Shown here: piece after piece, positions 53,704-63,913 of the stretch
Layout of the letters: each line of letters opens with the position of its first letter
How positions within the stretch are numbered: position 1 is the stretch's first letter
Assembly (NCBI RefSeq): GCF_002056795.1
Contig: NZ_CP020104.1
Location: forward strand, 3,173,001 to 3,237,000
Direction: 5' to 3'
Length of the DNA: 64,000 nt
From: Spirosoma aerolatum
GTDB lineage: Bacteria > Bacteroidota > Bacteroidia > Cytophagales > Spirosomataceae
Program-made: the position numbers and the translations under genes
Notes under the pieces: generated by a model
Databases searched by the model: none
Seen by the model: the letters and a program-made list of their open reading frames with translations, nothing else
What the model was told of the DNA's origin: nothing

Positions 53704-56700
53704 ATGCTTAGATCTTTATTAAGTATCTTGTTATTCATTGTAACAAGTAGTTACCTGTATGCTCAGACAACAGTCCGAGGTACGATAACTTCGTCACAGG
53801 ATGGAAGTGCGCTACCAGGAGTTAGTGTAGTGGTTAAAGGCACCTCAGTCGGAACCATCACGGATAAAGAGGGGAAATTCTCAGTTAACGTCCCTCAAAA
53901 ATCCTCTACGCTCGTTGTAAGCTTTATTGGCTTTACAACGCAGGAAGTTGAGGTAGCCAACAAAACAAACGTCACGATCTCGCTGGTAGAGGAAGGCCGG
54001 TACCTGAATGAAGTCATGGTAGTGGGTTACGGAACGGTAAACAAAGAAACGCACGTTGGTGCGTCCAGCCAGATTAACGCCAATGCCATTGCCAATCGCC
54101 AGAATTCCAACGCATTGAACTCCGTAATTGGAGCGGCTCCAGGTGTTCAGGCTACTCAGTCGGGAGGGGCACCTGGCTCAGCGCCATCCATTCGGGTGCG
54201 GGGCTTTGGCTCGATCTCAACATCCAACGAAGCGTTGTATGTTGTTGACGGTGTACCTTATAATCTGAGTACGTCGAACATCAATCCAGATGACATTGAG
54301 TCGATTAGCATACTGAAAGACGCTTCGACTACAGCTATTTACGGATCGCGGGGGCCAACGGGGTTGTGATGATTACCACGAAGAAAGGTAAAAATAATCG
54401 TAGTAATTTAACCTTTAATGCATCGGTTGGTGGTATTTCACGGGGATTGCCTGAGTACGAAACCGTTTCTGCTCAGGAATACTATCCATTAATGTGGGAA
54501 GTTTACCGCAATTCGCTTCAATACGGCTCTTTGAAAATTCCGCAGGATGTAGCCAGCAGTATAGCCTCAGGTATTACTACAACGTATAATGGTAGAAATT
54601 ATACCGGTATTACGGATCAGTTGAAATATAATCCATTCAACGTGCCTGATAACCAGTTGGTCGATGTAAATGGAGCCCTTAATCCAGCTGCTCAATTACG
54701 ATATCCAGAAGATTTGAGCTGGGTGAATGCCATACAGCAGGGAGGTAAAAGTCGCCAGAATTACAGCATTTCGTATGATGGCGGTACGGCTAAGTCAGAC
54801 TATTTTGTTTCGGTAGGGTATACCAAAGAGCAGGGATATCTGTTAAAATCAGATTTTGAACGGTTTACGGGCCGTATCAATGTAAATACCCAGGCTACAA
54901 AATGGTTTAAAACCGGCTTTAACCTTACCGGAACGTATAGCAATGCGAACACCGATGTTGCCAGCGACGGAGGTACTTCATTTGTGAATCCGTTCTACAT
55001 TTCTCGTTTTATTGCTCCTATCTACCCTGTTCATAAGCACGATCCAGCTACGGGGGCTTATATTCTGGATGAGAACGGTAATCAGATCTATGACATGGGC
55101 GATGTACGGCCCTACGCTAGTGGCCGACATGCCATATGGGAAAACCTGTTGAATAACCGAAAACAGGTTCGCGGTATTATCAGTGGTCGAACATACGCTT
55201 CGGTTAATCTATTCCCTGGCTTCAAAGCAACATCGAACGTTGGTCTGGATTTACAGGATACCCAGTTCCGTACGTTTGAAAACCCAATCGTTGGTGATGG
55301 CGCCCCAGCAGGCCGTGCCGGTAACAACTTTTACCGGACGACGGCAATAACCTTTAACCAATTGCTGGAATACGATAAATCGTTTGGTAAGCATAATCTG
55401 AACTTACTGGCTGGTCATGAGAATTACTCTTATAAATACAATTCATTTACGGGCTCTCGCTCGGGTGTTATTGTAGATGGCATCACGGAGCTGGTCAACT
55501 TCGCGTCGGTGCTGGGAGTTTCGTCTTTCGAGGACAACTACACGATCGAAAGCTTCTTTGGCAGAGCGAATTACGATTTTGACAAAAAGTATATTCTGAG
55601 CGCCACAATTCGGAGAGATGGTAATTCCAGATTCTATAAAGATGTTCGCTGGGCTACTTTTGGATCGGTTGGAGCCGCTTACAACCTGGAAAAGGAAAAA
55701 TTCTTCCAGGTACCCTGGATTGACCTGTTGAAAGTTCGGGCTTCGTATGGTATCGTCGGTAACGAAAATTTGGGTGATGTCATAGGCTATTATCCTTATC
55801 AATCTTTATATACACTTGGCCGGAACAATAATGCTGAGCCAGGCTTTACCCAAGCTTCGCTACCGAATAATGCATTGACCTGGGAAACTGGTAAAAATTT
55901 CGATTTGGGGATTGATTTCAGTCTATTTAGAAGCCGTGTATCAGGTAGTGTAGAGTATTTTAACCGGGTTACAGACGGGCTGATTTTTAATGTGCCTCTG
56001 GCGTTGTCAAACGGTGGAACGTATAGTGATGGTGGCTTCAAAATTCCAAGTAACATTGGAAACCTGTATAACCGAGGGTTAGAGATCCAGTTGAATGGGG
56101 ATGTTGTCAGAACGCCAGATTTCAAATACTCAGTTACCCTGAACTGGACAACTTATAAGAACCAGATCACGAAAATGCCGGATAACCAGCAACTGATTAT
56201 AAGTGGTACGAAAGGGTACAGTGTAGGCCGTTCGATTTACGACTTTTACATGCGCGAGTTTTATGGCGTAGATGCTGAAACAGGTAATTCGCTGTACAGA
56301 ACAAATATCCTGACGGCTAATGGTAAAGTCATTGGCGCTGATACCGTAACCACTGTTCTTTCGGAAGCCAATCTTCGCTATACAGGCTATTCATCCATAC
56401 CTAAATTTTTTGGTTCGATGAACCATAACCTTTCATACAAAGGTCTGTCGCTGAGTGTTTTATTGACTTATCAGGTTGGTGGGAAAGTATATGATGGTGC
56501 TTATGCTTCCCTGATGCATGGTGGTACATATGGCACGGCTATGCACAAAGATGCGTTCCGGCGCTGGCAAAAGCAGGGGGATATTACAGACGTTCCCCGC
56601 CTTGATAATGGGAATATCACTAACCTGACTGGGCAAAGCACTCGCTACCTTACGGATGCCTCCTTCCTGCAGATTAACAACATTACCTTGAGTTACGCAA

Positions 56701-56882
56701 TTCCCACCCTGTTGCTCAATAAGATCAGTGCTAAATCGGCTAGTGTTTATGTTTCTGGCGAAAACCTGGGCTTATTCTCCGCTCGGGTCGGCATGAACGT
56801 AACCGGTGCGTTCAACGGTACTGTCGATAATACTTACAACTTCAACCGGGTAATATCGGTCGGTGCGAGACTCGGCTTTTAA
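53704..56882 (+). pseudogene. SusC/RagA-type TonB-dependent outer-membrane receptor, frameshifted
   Basis: Two adjoining frames make one SusC protein of about 1060 residues. Frame 1 (53704-54369, 221 codons) has a signal peptide ending LYAQ, a carboxypeptidase-like domain (GTITSSQDGSALPGVSVVVK) and the plug up to ILKDASTTAIYGSRG, then stops. Frame 2 (54366-56882) resumes with VMITTKKGK and carries the 22-strand barrel. The usual junction is GSRGANGVVMITTKKG. One extra G in the G5 run at 54350-54354 restores it exactly. So it is a single-base deletion, a phase-variable tract or a sequencing error. With the SusD partner it would take up an oligosaccharide or peptide. Confidence 0.88.
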
Positions 56883-56910
56883 CCTAAAAGACTTAAACGA
56901 TTTTTTGACA

Positions 56911-58401
56911 ATGAAGAAATACATCATAAAAGGAGTGTTGGGAATAGCTATCGCCTTCTCACTCTTCGGTTGTGAACAAGAGTTCCTGGAAACAACACCT
57001 ACCAATCAGGTTTCGACAGCGGATGCGTTCACAACAACCAAAAATGCCTGGGCAGCCTTAAATGGTATCCACCGGATCATGTACTCCCAGATTTTTGGCG
57101 TTCAGGCGCAGGGAGGCCAGTCGGGTAATATGTTGTATATGGATATCATGGGCGAAGATTTGGTCTTTCCAAATGTGTCGAACTCCTGGCTCCGTGACGA
57201 ATACAAGTGGATTACTCACAGAACCGCAACGAGTTCTATTGTGTACTACAATTATGAATTTTACTACGTAATTATCGGTAACGCCAACATGATTATCAAT
57301 AATATTGATAATGCATCAGGAACGGAAGCCGATAAAAAAGCGATTAAAGCGGAAGCATTGACTTACCGGGCATGGGCCTATTTCCAAATGGTTCAATTAT
57401 TTGGTGAGCGCTTTATAGCCGGTGCGGCTAACGATGGTCTGGGTGTGCCTTTAGTACTGGAGGCCAAAACAACGCCAACACCACGGGCAAAAGTGTCGGA
57501 AGTATACACGCAGATCAATAAAGACATCGATCAGGCAATCAGTCTGTTTACAGGCTATACGCGTACCAATAAGTCGCATTTCGATATAAGCGTTGCCAAA
57601 GGCATCAAAGCCCGGATTGCCCTTACACAACAGGACTATACTACGGCAGCACAAATGGCAAAAGAGGCCCGTACAGGATATTCGCTTATGTCGAACTCGC
57701 AGTACCTGGAAGGCTTCAATGACTATACCAACCCTGAGTGGATGTGGGCTTCCCGGATTGTGGCAGATCAAACGAACTATTTCTATTCGTTCTTCGCCTA
57801 CATGTCGATAAATTATAGCTCGACTGCCATTCGCTCTACCCCGAAAGTGATGTTTTCGGCGCTGTACAGCAAAATCAGAGCGACTGACGTCCGTAAAAAA
57901 CTATGGGATTCGACAGGAACGAATACCGCTGAATTCCCATTACCGGCATCAACCTTCCAGCGCTATAAATACCTGCATAAGAAGTTTAAAGTGGCCGATC
58001 CATCCCTGAGCATTGGTGATGTGCCATACATGCGGGCTGCTGAAATGTATCTTGTTGAGGCAGAGGCCCTTGCTCGGCAGGGTAAAGATGCAGAAGCAGC
58101 GACTGTATTGTATACATTAGCGGTTAACCGTGATCCAAAATATACGAAGTCGACGTTAACCGGAACTGCCTTGATCGACGAAATTATGACGCAGCGACGA
58201 ATTGAACTTTGGGGAGAGGGTTTCCGATTCTACGATTTAAAACGAACGAATTCGCCATTGAATCGGAATGGAGGAAACCACAACGCTTCGTATACAAACG
58301 GGGTATTCGATGTTCCTGCCAACGATAAGCGATGGCAATTCCTGATTCCGCAGGATGAAATCAACAATACGAACGGGGTAGTCGTACAGAACCCTCAATA
58401 A
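56911..58401 (+). CDS. SusD/RagB-family nutrient-binding outer-membrane lipoprotein
   Basis: This is a 496-residue protein from ATG 56911 (MKKYIIKGVLGIA). A longer frame from 56863 overlaps the susC end and places residues before the signal. The lipobox is LFGCEQEF (cysteine at about residue 21). SusD features are LETTPTNQVSTADAF near the N-terminus, EALTYRAWAYFQMVQLFG (TPR-like helix), YMRAAEMYLVEAEALARQG, and the C-terminal IMTQRRIELWGEGFRFYDLK. It lies 28 bp after susC and forms the lid of the receptor. The substrate cannot be read, because no enzymes are linked to it. Confidence 0.93.
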   Translation: MKKYIIKGVLGIAIAFSLFGCEQEFLETTPTNQVSTADAFTTTKNAWAALNGIHRIMYSQIFGVQAQGGQSGNMLYMDIMGEDLVFPNVSNSWLRDEYKWITHRTATSSIVYYNYEFYYVIIGNANMIINNIDNASGTEADKKAIKAEALTYRAWAYFQMVQLFGERFIAGAANDGLGVPLVLEAKTTPTPRAKVSEVYTQINKDIDQAISLFTGYTRTNKSHFDISVAKGIKARIALTQQDYTTAAQMAKEARTGYSLMSNSQYLEGFNDYTNPEWMWASRIVADQTNYFYSFFAYMSINYSSTAIRSTPKVMFSALYSKIRATDVRKKLWDSTGTNTAEFPLPASTFQRYKYLHKKFKVADPSLSIGDVPYMRAAEMYLVEAEALARQGKDAEAATVLYTLAVNRDPKYTKSTLTGTALIDEIMTQRRIELWGEGFRFYDLKRTNSPLNRNGGNHNASYTNGVFDVPANDKRWQFLIPQDEINNTNGVVVQNPQ

Positions 58402-58423
58402 GCTTCATTCCTTGAGTAAGAGT

Positions 58424-58457
58424 AACGCGCCTGGCTGAAATTTCGGTCAGGCGCGTT
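58424..58457 (+). terminator. Terminator-like hairpin after susD
   Basis: A 10-bp GC-rich stem (AACGCGCCTG / CAGGCGCGTT) has a 14-nt inner segment that can pair further (CTGAAATTTCGG). It lies 22 bp after the susD stop. The T run is weak (TTGCTATTTC). Confidence 0.65.
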
Positions 58458-58550
58458 GCTATTTCAGGGTGAACTATAGCTAAGATTCCGGGACGTTCAA
58501 GCTTTTGGGGGTAAGGATTTTGCAGATTCTGGTCTTTTCACGAATGAAAA

Positions 58551-58581
58551 TTGGCAGGAGGCAACCCGTAATGTACTTTTG
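58551..58581 (+). promoter_or_regulatory. Promoter of pheA
   Basis: TTG at 58551-58553, a 20-nt spacer and TACTTTTG at 58574-58581 match the Bacteroidota -33/-7 consensus fully. Transcription would begin at about 58587, only a few bases before the first good ATG (58592), so the mRNA would be nearly leaderless. Confidence 0.6.
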
Positions 58582-58591
58582 TGAATTAAGC

Positions 58592-59674
58592 ATGGCCATA
58601 ATGACTTTAGAATCCCTTCGTAACCAAATCGACTCTCTCGACGATCAACTTCTGATGCTCCTTAATCAGCGTATGGAACTGGTTCGTCAGGTAGGCGAAT
58701 TAAAACGTTCAACCAACGCCGTTATCTACCGGCCTGAACGCGAAAAACAGATTATCGATCGACTGCACGAGCAGAACAATGGATTGTTGAATCGCCCGGC
58801 TATTGAAGCCATATTCCTGGAAATTTTTGCCGTTTCGCGAAATCTGGAATTACCCGAACGAGTGGCTTATTTAGGCCCGGAGGGGAGTTTTACCCATCAG
58901 GCTGCTGAAAGCCGTTTTGGCGCGATGAGTACCTATCTGGCTCTGCCCAATATTCGGTCGGTATTTGAAAGTGTCGAAACGGGGCGGGTTCGGTTTGGCG
59001 TTGTGCCCATCGAAAACAATCAGGAGGGCGTTGTAGAAGAGGCCATTGATTTGTTGCTGGAAAAAGACCTGCGGATTGCTGCCGAGATTCAGATTCCCGT
59101 TCATTTTACGTTTGCCACAAAGGCCGAGAATTTGGCTGATATTACCCATATTTACTCGAAAGATATTGCCTTCGGTCAATGCAGTCGATTCCTGCATGAC
59201 TATTTTGACGGGCTTAGTCCTGAGCTAGTTCCTGTCGAATCAACTTCAAAGGCGGCTAAACTGGCTTCCCAACATCCGAATGCGGCAGCTGTTTGTTCGG
59301 GCATTGCGGCAAAGTTGTTTGATGTGCCGATCCTGTTCGACAATATTGAAAACAGCGATCTGAACCGAACCCGATTCCTCATCCTGGCGAAAGATTTTGT
59401 CAATCAGCCAAGTGGGCACGATAAAACGACCCTGATTGCAAAACTACAAAACACCGATTCACCTGGCGTACTGGCCGAATTTCTACAGGAGTTTAATGCT
59501 CGTCGGATCAATCTGACAAAAATTGAAAGCCGTCCCCTGCGTGAAGGTGCTACGTTCCGCTACTGGTTTTTGCTGGAATGCGAAGGGCACGCCAACGATC
59601 CCGATTTACAGGAAATTCTGAACCACCATGCGGCCGAAGTCAAATGGCTGGGTAGCTATGTACGGGTCGCTTAG
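58592..59674 (+). CDS. pheA: Bifunctional chorismate mutase / prephenate dehydratase
   Basis: This is a 360-residue protein from ATG 58592. ATG 58601 (MTLESLRNQID) is equally possible given the promoter position, while the frame upstream to 58505 is not expected to be translated. The chorismate mutase AroQ domain (residues 1-90) has LRNQIDSLDDQLLMLLNQRM. Prephenate dehydratase (about 92-270) begins VAYLGPEGSFTHQAAE and has VVPIENNQEGVVEEAIDLL and the NRTRFLIL motif containing the TRF triplet. An ACT domain (about 285-355, DSPGVLAEFLQEFNARRINL, then ESRPLREG) gives feedback control by phenylalanine. It makes phenylpyruvate from chorismate. Confidence 0.95.
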   Translation: MAIMTLESLRNQIDSLDDQLLMLLNQRMELVRQVGELKRSTNAVIYRPEREKQIIDRLHEQNNGLLNRPAIEAIFLEIFAVSRNLELPERVAYLGPEGSFTHQAAESRFGAMSTYLALPNIRSVFESVETGRVRFGVVPIENNQEGVVEEAIDLLLEKDLRIAAEIQIPVHFTFATKAENLADITHIYSKDIAFGQCSRFLHDYFDGLSPELVPVESTSKAAKLASQHPNAAAVCSGIAAKLFDVPILFDNIENSDLNRTRFLILAKDFVNQPSGHDKTTLIAKLQNTDSPGVLAEFLQEFNARRINLTKIESRPLREGATFRYWFLLECEGHANDPDLQEILNHHAAEVKWLGSYVRVA

Positions 59675-59676
59675 TT

Positions 59677-59772
59677 ATTGTCATTGATAGTCATTTTTTT
59701 ATGGCTGGTCGTTCATACGTATTGTACCAGTGATATGACGAGGAATGACACAGAATGGCCAGCCATGACAAT
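59677..59772. repeat. Imperfect inverted repeat with GTCATTGAT words
   Basis: ATTGTCAT (59677-59684) and ATGGCTGG (59701-59708) pair with the continuous right arm CCAGCCATGACAAT (59759-59772), so the left arm has a 16-nt insertion. It shares GTCATTGAT-type words with the repeat at 8563-8646. Confidence 0.5.
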
Positions 59773-59857
59773 TTAATGACGAATATACCTATTTCCACCA
59801 GCAAGAAATCCCGGTTGGAAGTTGTAACTTTTTCGATCTGAAATCGCTTATAACGGC

Positions 59858-60550
59858 ATGGAATCGAACGATAAAACAGAACGAATAGTCGAAGCCCGAA
59901 TGAAACTCAAACGTCGTTTTGAGGAAAAAATGGCACAGACCCCCTCCATGACCGACGAAAGGCCAAGAGGCTCAGGCCCAGCCAATCGGCATGGGATGCC
60001 AACGGTTCCGGTAGGGCAGACCGTCACCACCAAATGGCCAGTGCTGGATTTGGGTTACCAGCCTAATATTCCGCTTGATAAATGGCAGTTAGCAATAGAT
60101 GGCGAAGTGAACCATCCGGTTCGGCTCAAATGGGAAGATTTTCTGGCTTTACCGCAGGTAGAAGATACAAGTGATTTTCATTGCGTAACCACCTGGTCGC
60201 GGCTGGATATTCCGTGGGTGGGGGTTCGGTTTATGGATTTAGCCGCGCTGGTTGACCCCAAAGGAACAGCCACGCATGTGATGTGTTACGGCTACGATGG
60301 GTACTCGACCAATGTATCGCTCGAAGAAGCTCTTAAGCCCGATGTGCTGCTGGTGCATACCGCCGATGGCCAACCGTTACCACGTGAACATGGTGGGCCG
60401 CTGCGGATGATTACTCCCCAACTATATGCCTGGAAAGGAGCGAAGTGGATTAAACGAATTGAGTTTTTATCGAAAAACCAGCTCGGATTCTGGGAAGAAC
60501 GTGGCTATTCGAATACGGCCTACCCCTGGCGAAACGACCGCTATTCGTGA
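59858..60550 (+). CDS. Sulfite-oxidase-type molybdopterin-dependent oxidoreductase
   Basis: This is a 230-residue protein with the oxidoreductase molybdopterin-binding fold at about residues 50-215: LDKWQLAIDGEVNHPVRLKW, SDFHCVTTWSRLDIPWVGV with the Mo-ligand cysteine (about residue 110), CYGYDGYSTNVSLEEAL, and HGGPLRMITPQLYAWKGAKW with the cofactor-binding His and Lys. There is no signal peptide or Tat motif and no dimerisation domain, so it is a short cytoplasmic form distinct from MsrP/YedY. The substrate is unknown. It stands alone, between pheA and a terminator shared with nuoH. Confidence 0.85.
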   Translation: MESNDKTERIVEARMKLKRRFEEKMAQTPSMTDERPRGSGPANRHGMPTVPVGQTVTTKWPVLDLGYQPNIPLDKWQLAIDGEVNHPVRLKWEDFLALPQVEDTSDFHCVTTWSRLDIPWVGVRFMDLAALVDPKGTATHVMCYGYDGYSTNVSLEEALKPDVLLVHTADGQPLPREHGGPLRMITPQLYAWKGAKWIKRIEFLSKNQLGFWEERGYSNTAYPWRNDRYS

Positions 60551-60561
60551 AATAAAAATTG

Positions 60562-60614
60562 AGCAAAACAAAACTCCCCGAAAATGGAAAACTTTCGGGG
60601 AGTTTTGTTTTGCT
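60562..60614. terminator. Strong bidirectional terminator
   Basis: Perfect 22-bp arms (60562-60583 and 60593-60614) have a 9-nt loop. The GC core ACTCCCCG is flanked by A- and T-rich runs on both sides. It lies between the convergent molybdoprotein and nuoH genes. Confidence 0.92.
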
Positions 60615-60644
60615 ACGGCTGAAGTCGATTGCGAGCTGTTTCTC

Positions 60645-61727
60645 TTAAATCATTAACAGTCGCCAGATGCCGGAAATGAGCAATAAAAGGATTGCTGTCG
60701 GTGTCAGAACCTTCCAGCACAGGAACATCATCTGATCGACCCGGACGCGGGGGAATGTCCACCTTACCCACATCTGAATCAGGACGGCGAAAAAGGCTTT
60801 CGAGAGCAGCCAGAAGCCGCCTGTAATATGCCCCCACACAGTGCCCGGTGTGCCACTTGTCCAGTCGGCCAGCCGAAGCGGGCCGAGGTTAGGAAATGGC
60901 GTATTCCAGCTTCCCAGAAACAGAACGGCACCCAGAAACGATACCAGCAACATCATGGCGTATTCGGACAGGTATAACAGCGCAAACCGCATTCCGGAAT
61001 ATTCCGTATGAAATCCGGCAACGATTTCTGATTCCCCTTCGGGCAGGTCGAACGGAGCCCGATTACTTTCGGCCAGCGTACAGATGAAAAAGATGATGTA
61101 CGCAAAGAACAGAAACGGATTCCGAAGGATGTTCCAGTTAAAAATACCCCCCCAGGTCGATACGTCGATGCCTAACGCTTTTAACCCAAACAGATAGTTA
61201 GTCTCGTGTCCAAAAATTCCCTGCTGAAAACTGATATCCTGTAAATTCAATGTCTGACCAATCATAACGACACAAAGTATGGTCAGCCCGAGCGGGATTT
61301 CATAGGAAATAATCTGCGCTACGGACCGCATGGCCCCAAACAAAGAGTACTTGTTGTTAGACCCCCAGCCTGCCATCAGGATACCTACCACATCGAACGA
61401 GACAATAGCCATCAGGTAAAAGACTCCAACATCGGCTTTCGAACCCTGTAAGTCAGGCGTAAGCGGTAGCACCGCAAAGCCCGCAAAGACCGATGCAAAA
61501 ATGATAGAGGGAGCCAACAGAAATAACCGACGATCGGCAGCCGTAGGTACAATATCTTCTTTCTGAAGGAGTTTAAGCAGATCGGCAAAGAGTTGTAGCA
61601 GTCCCCATTTCCCGGTTTCCATAGGGCCAAGCCGGTCCTGCATAAAGGCCGATATCTTCCGTTCGGTATAAACCCCAACGACAACAAAGCCGGAAGCCAT
61701 GGCCAGAAAAATAGGGAGAGCAATCAT
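60645..61727 (-). CDS. nuoH: NADH-quinone oxidoreductase subunit H
   Basis: This is a 360-residue membrane protein with about eight helices. Family signatures are VYTERKISAFMQDRLGPMET, LQLFADLLKLLQKEDIVP, SYEIPLGLTIL, and the quinone-site loop AESNRAPFDLPEGESEIVAG followed by EYSGMRFALLYLSEYAMM. It forms part of the quinone chamber and proton path of complex I. It begins 12 bp after asnS stops, so the two probably share a transcript. No other nuo gene is in the window, and a strong terminator follows. Confidence 0.95.
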   Translation of the reverse strand: MIALPIFLAMASGFVVVGVYTERKISAFMQDRLGPMETGKWGLLQLFADLLKLLQKEDIVPTAADRRLFLLAPSIIFASVFAGFAVLPLTPDLQGSKADVGVFYLMAIVSFDVVGILMAGWGSNNKYSLFGAMRSVAQIISYEIPLGLTILCVVMIGQTLNLQDISFQQGIFGHETNYLFGLKALGIDVSTWGGIFNWNILRNPFLFFAYIIFFICTLAESNRAPFDLPEGESEIVAGFHTEYSGMRFALLYLSEYAMMLLVSFLGAVLFLGSWNTPFPNLGPLRLADWTSGTPGTVWGHITGGFWLLSKAFFAVLIQMWVRWTFPRVRVDQMMFLCWKVLTPTAILLLLISGIWRLLMI

Positions 61728-61739
61728 TCAATCATTAGG

Positions 61740-63239
61740 TTAAAACTCGGCTGTTTTGGGGGCTCTGGGGAAGGGAATGACATCGCGGATGTTGCCCATG
61801 CCTGTAACGAACAGAACCAGACGTTCGAAACCGAGTCCAAAACCAGCGTGGGGAGCGGTGCCGAATCGACGGGTATCCAGATACCACCAGATGGCTTCGG
61901 GATCGATTCCTACCTCCTGCATTCGGGCAACCAGTTTATCCAGATCCTCTTCCCGTTGTGAACCCCCAATGATTTCGCCAATGCCGGGGAACAGGACGTC
62001 CATAGCCCGAACAGTAGGGCCAAAGACCTCCCCACGGGCGTTGGTAGCGGGTTTGCTATCCTGTTTCATATAGAACGCCTTAATGGCACGCGGGTAATTG
62101 GTCAGAATGACGGGTTTCTTGAAATGCTTTTCAACCAGGTATCGCTCATGTTCCGACTGAAGATCAATCCCCCATTTTACCTCAAACTGGAACTGACCTT
62201 TCTTGGCGGGTTTCGAATTCATCAGAATATCGACCGCTTCGGTATAGGTGAGCCGCACAAACTCGTTGTTGATCACAAACTGGAGCTTTTCAAGTAAGCC
62301 CAGCTCACTCTGCTCTTCTTTCTTTTTGGTTTTTTCCTCCTCCTTGAGTCGGTTGTCCAGAAAAGCCAGATCATCGGCACAGTGCTGAAGGGCATATCGG
62401 ATAACGGTTTTGACGAAATCCTCTGCCAGATTCATGTTATCTTCCAGTTCATAAAACGCCATTTCGGGTTCGATCATCCAGAACTCAGCGAGGTGGCGGG
62501 TCGTATTGGAGTTTTCAGCACGGAATGTAGGCCCGAAGGTGTAAATTTTGCCCAGTGCCATAGCGCCCAATTCGCCTTCCAACTGCCCTGATACGGTCAG
62601 GTTTGTTTCGCGGCCAAAGAAGTCCTGGCTATAATCAACTTTGCCGTCTTCAGTCAGCGGAGGTTTGATTGCATCCAGCGTGGTTACACGAAACATTTCA
62701 CCAGCCCCTTCGGCATCCGAAGCGGTAATGATAGGGGTATTGAGGTAGTAAAAACCGTTGTCGTTGAAGTATTTATGAATAGCAAAAGCCAATGCATGCC
62801 GAATGCGCAGAATGGCACTGAACGTATTGGTTCGGGGGCGCAGATGGGCAATTTCACGTAAGAACTCCAGCGAGTGCCGTTTGGGTTGAAGCGGATACTT
62901 TTCAGGATCAGCCGTACCGTAAATGACAACATCGGCAATTTTAACTTCTATCGCCTGTCCCGATCCCTGTGACTCCACAATCTGCCCCGTGATGGCCAGG
63001 CAGGAACCAGTCGTAATGAGTTTGAGCGTGTCTTCGGGAAGCTGGCCAGCCTCGGCTACTGCCTGAATGTTCTGTATGGTAGAGCCATCGTTAAGAGCGA
63101 TGAAAACGGCGTTTTTACTTTCACGTTTTGTACGAACCCAGCCCTTTACGGTCACGGTAGTGCCAACGGGCGAATCCACGCGGGACGAATCCACGCCAGA
63201 AGAAGCTTTCAATAACTGCTTTATCGGTAAGTAACTCAT
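61740..63239 (-). CDS. asnS: Asparaginyl-tRNA synthetase
   Basis: This is a 499-residue protein from ATG 63239 ([15 protein letters not shown]). Longer open frame upstream lies in the divergent promoter region. An N-terminal OB-fold anticodon domain (about 28-130, [20 protein letters not shown]) is followed by a class IIb catalytic core: [20 protein letters not shown] (motif 2) and [16 protein letters not shown] (motif 3), with the AsnRS-type ending [17 protein letters not shown]. It charges tRNA-Asn in the cytoplasm. A basic/acidic insert lies at about residues 290-315 ([19 protein letters not shown]). A 13-bp tandem repeat in codons near residues 16-24 encodes two VDS copies. Confidence 0.95.
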   Translation of the reverse strand: MSYLPIKQLLKASSGVDSSRVDSPVGTTVTVKGWVRTKRESKNAVFIALNDGSTIQNIQAVAEAGQLPEDTLKLITTGSCLAITGQIVESQGSGQAIEVKIADVVIYGTADPEKYPLQPKRHSLEFLREIAHLRPRTNTFSAILRIRHALAFAIHKYFNDNGFYYLNTPIITASDAEGAGEMFRVTTLDAIKPPLTEDGKVDYSQDFFGRETNLTVSGQLEGELGAMALGKIYTFGPTFRAENSNTTRHLAEFWMIEPEMAFYELEDNMNLAEDFVKTVIRYALQHCADDLAFLDNRLKEEEKTKKKEEQSELGLLEKLQFVINNEFVRLTYTEAVDILMNSKPAKKGQFQFEVKWGIDLQSEHERYLVEKHFKKPVILTNYPRAIKAFYMKQDSKPATNARGEVFGPTVRAMDVLFPGIGEIIGGSQREEDLDKLVARMQEVGIDPEAIWWYLDTRRFGTAPHAGFGLGFERLVLFVTGMGNIRDVIPFPRAPKTAEF

Positions 63240-63272
63240 ACTAAAATGGGGACCCTGTAATGGTTGTGGTCG

Positions 63273-63280
63273 CAAAAGTA
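63273..63280 (-). promoter_or_regulatory. -7 element of asnS
   Basis: On the minus strand TACTTTTG matches TAnnTTTG exactly, 33 bp before the asnS ATG. The -33 TTG is not at the ideal distance. Confidence 0.45.
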
Positions 63281-63359
63281 CGGATTGTCGGTTGAATAGC
63301 CCATAAACAATTTTAATCCGTAAAATCACAAGAGTGTAGGTCAGGGGCGATTGCGGCCT

Positions 63360-63367
63360 TATTTTTG
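63360..63367 (+). promoter_or_regulatory. -7 element of the sixA-like gene
   Basis: TATTTTTG matches TAnnTTTG exactly, 39 bp before the ATG at 63407. It is back to back with the asnS promoter about 80 bp away. Confidence 0.4.
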
Positions 63368-63406
63368 TACTGTTTGAGACAACAGACCCCACATACTTGT
63401 GACACC

Positions 63407-63913
63407 ATGCCGATAACCTTGTATATCGTTCGCCACGCAAAAGCAGAAGACCGGGCCATGTTTATGGCTGATCATGACCGAGAGCTTACCCCCGATGGAA
63501 TCATTGCAGCCGCCAGAATGGGCCGTTACCTTCATGAAAAATCTGTATTGCCAGATGTGATTATCAGCAGTACAGCCCCTCGTGCTAAAGACACCGCAAA
63601 AGTAATTGCCGAACAAACTGGATTTGATACCGCCCGAATCGAGCTAAATCAGTTTCTGTATGAAGGTGGTCCTAAGGCCTATCTGGCCGCATTGAATCTG
63701 TTGCCCACTACCGTCCAGACGGCCATGATCGTGGGACATAATCCCGATGTATCGTACCTCGGCGAATTCCTGACGCACAAAGATATTGGTTCCATGAGTA
63801 AAGGCGCTGTGGTGGCTATTACATTCGGAAACCTGAACTGGGCTGAAATCTCAGGCCGAACCGGAAGCCTGGAATTTCAAATTGGCCCCAAGCAATTGCC
63901 AACTAATGAATAA
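63407..63913 (+). CDS. SixA-like histidine phosphatase
   Basis: This is a 168-residue protein from ATG 63407 ([19 protein letters not shown]). The frame is open 14 codons further upstream, but those bases lie in the promoter region. The histidine-phosphatase catalytic motif RHAKAE is at residue 9, with [20 protein letters not shown] (second arginine) and [16 protein letters not shown] (second His) following. Size and wording match SixA, which removes phosphate from phosphohistidine in phosphorelay proteins. The partner is unknown. The remaining 87 bp to the window end hold nothing that I recognise. Confidence 0.9.
   Translation: MPITLYIVRHAKAEDRAMFMADHDRELTPDGIIAAARMGRYLHEKSVLPDVIISSTAPRAKDTAKVIAEQTGFDTARIELNQFLYEGGPKAYLAALNLLPTTVQTAMIVGHNPDVSYLGEFLTHKDIGSMSKGAVVAITFGNLNWAEISGRTGSLEFQIGPKQLPTNE

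Noticed and set aside
63167..63195. Tandem 13-bp repeat near the asnS start
   Set aside because: It is a two-copy in-frame repeat in a linker. Interest is low and no regulatory meaning is visible.
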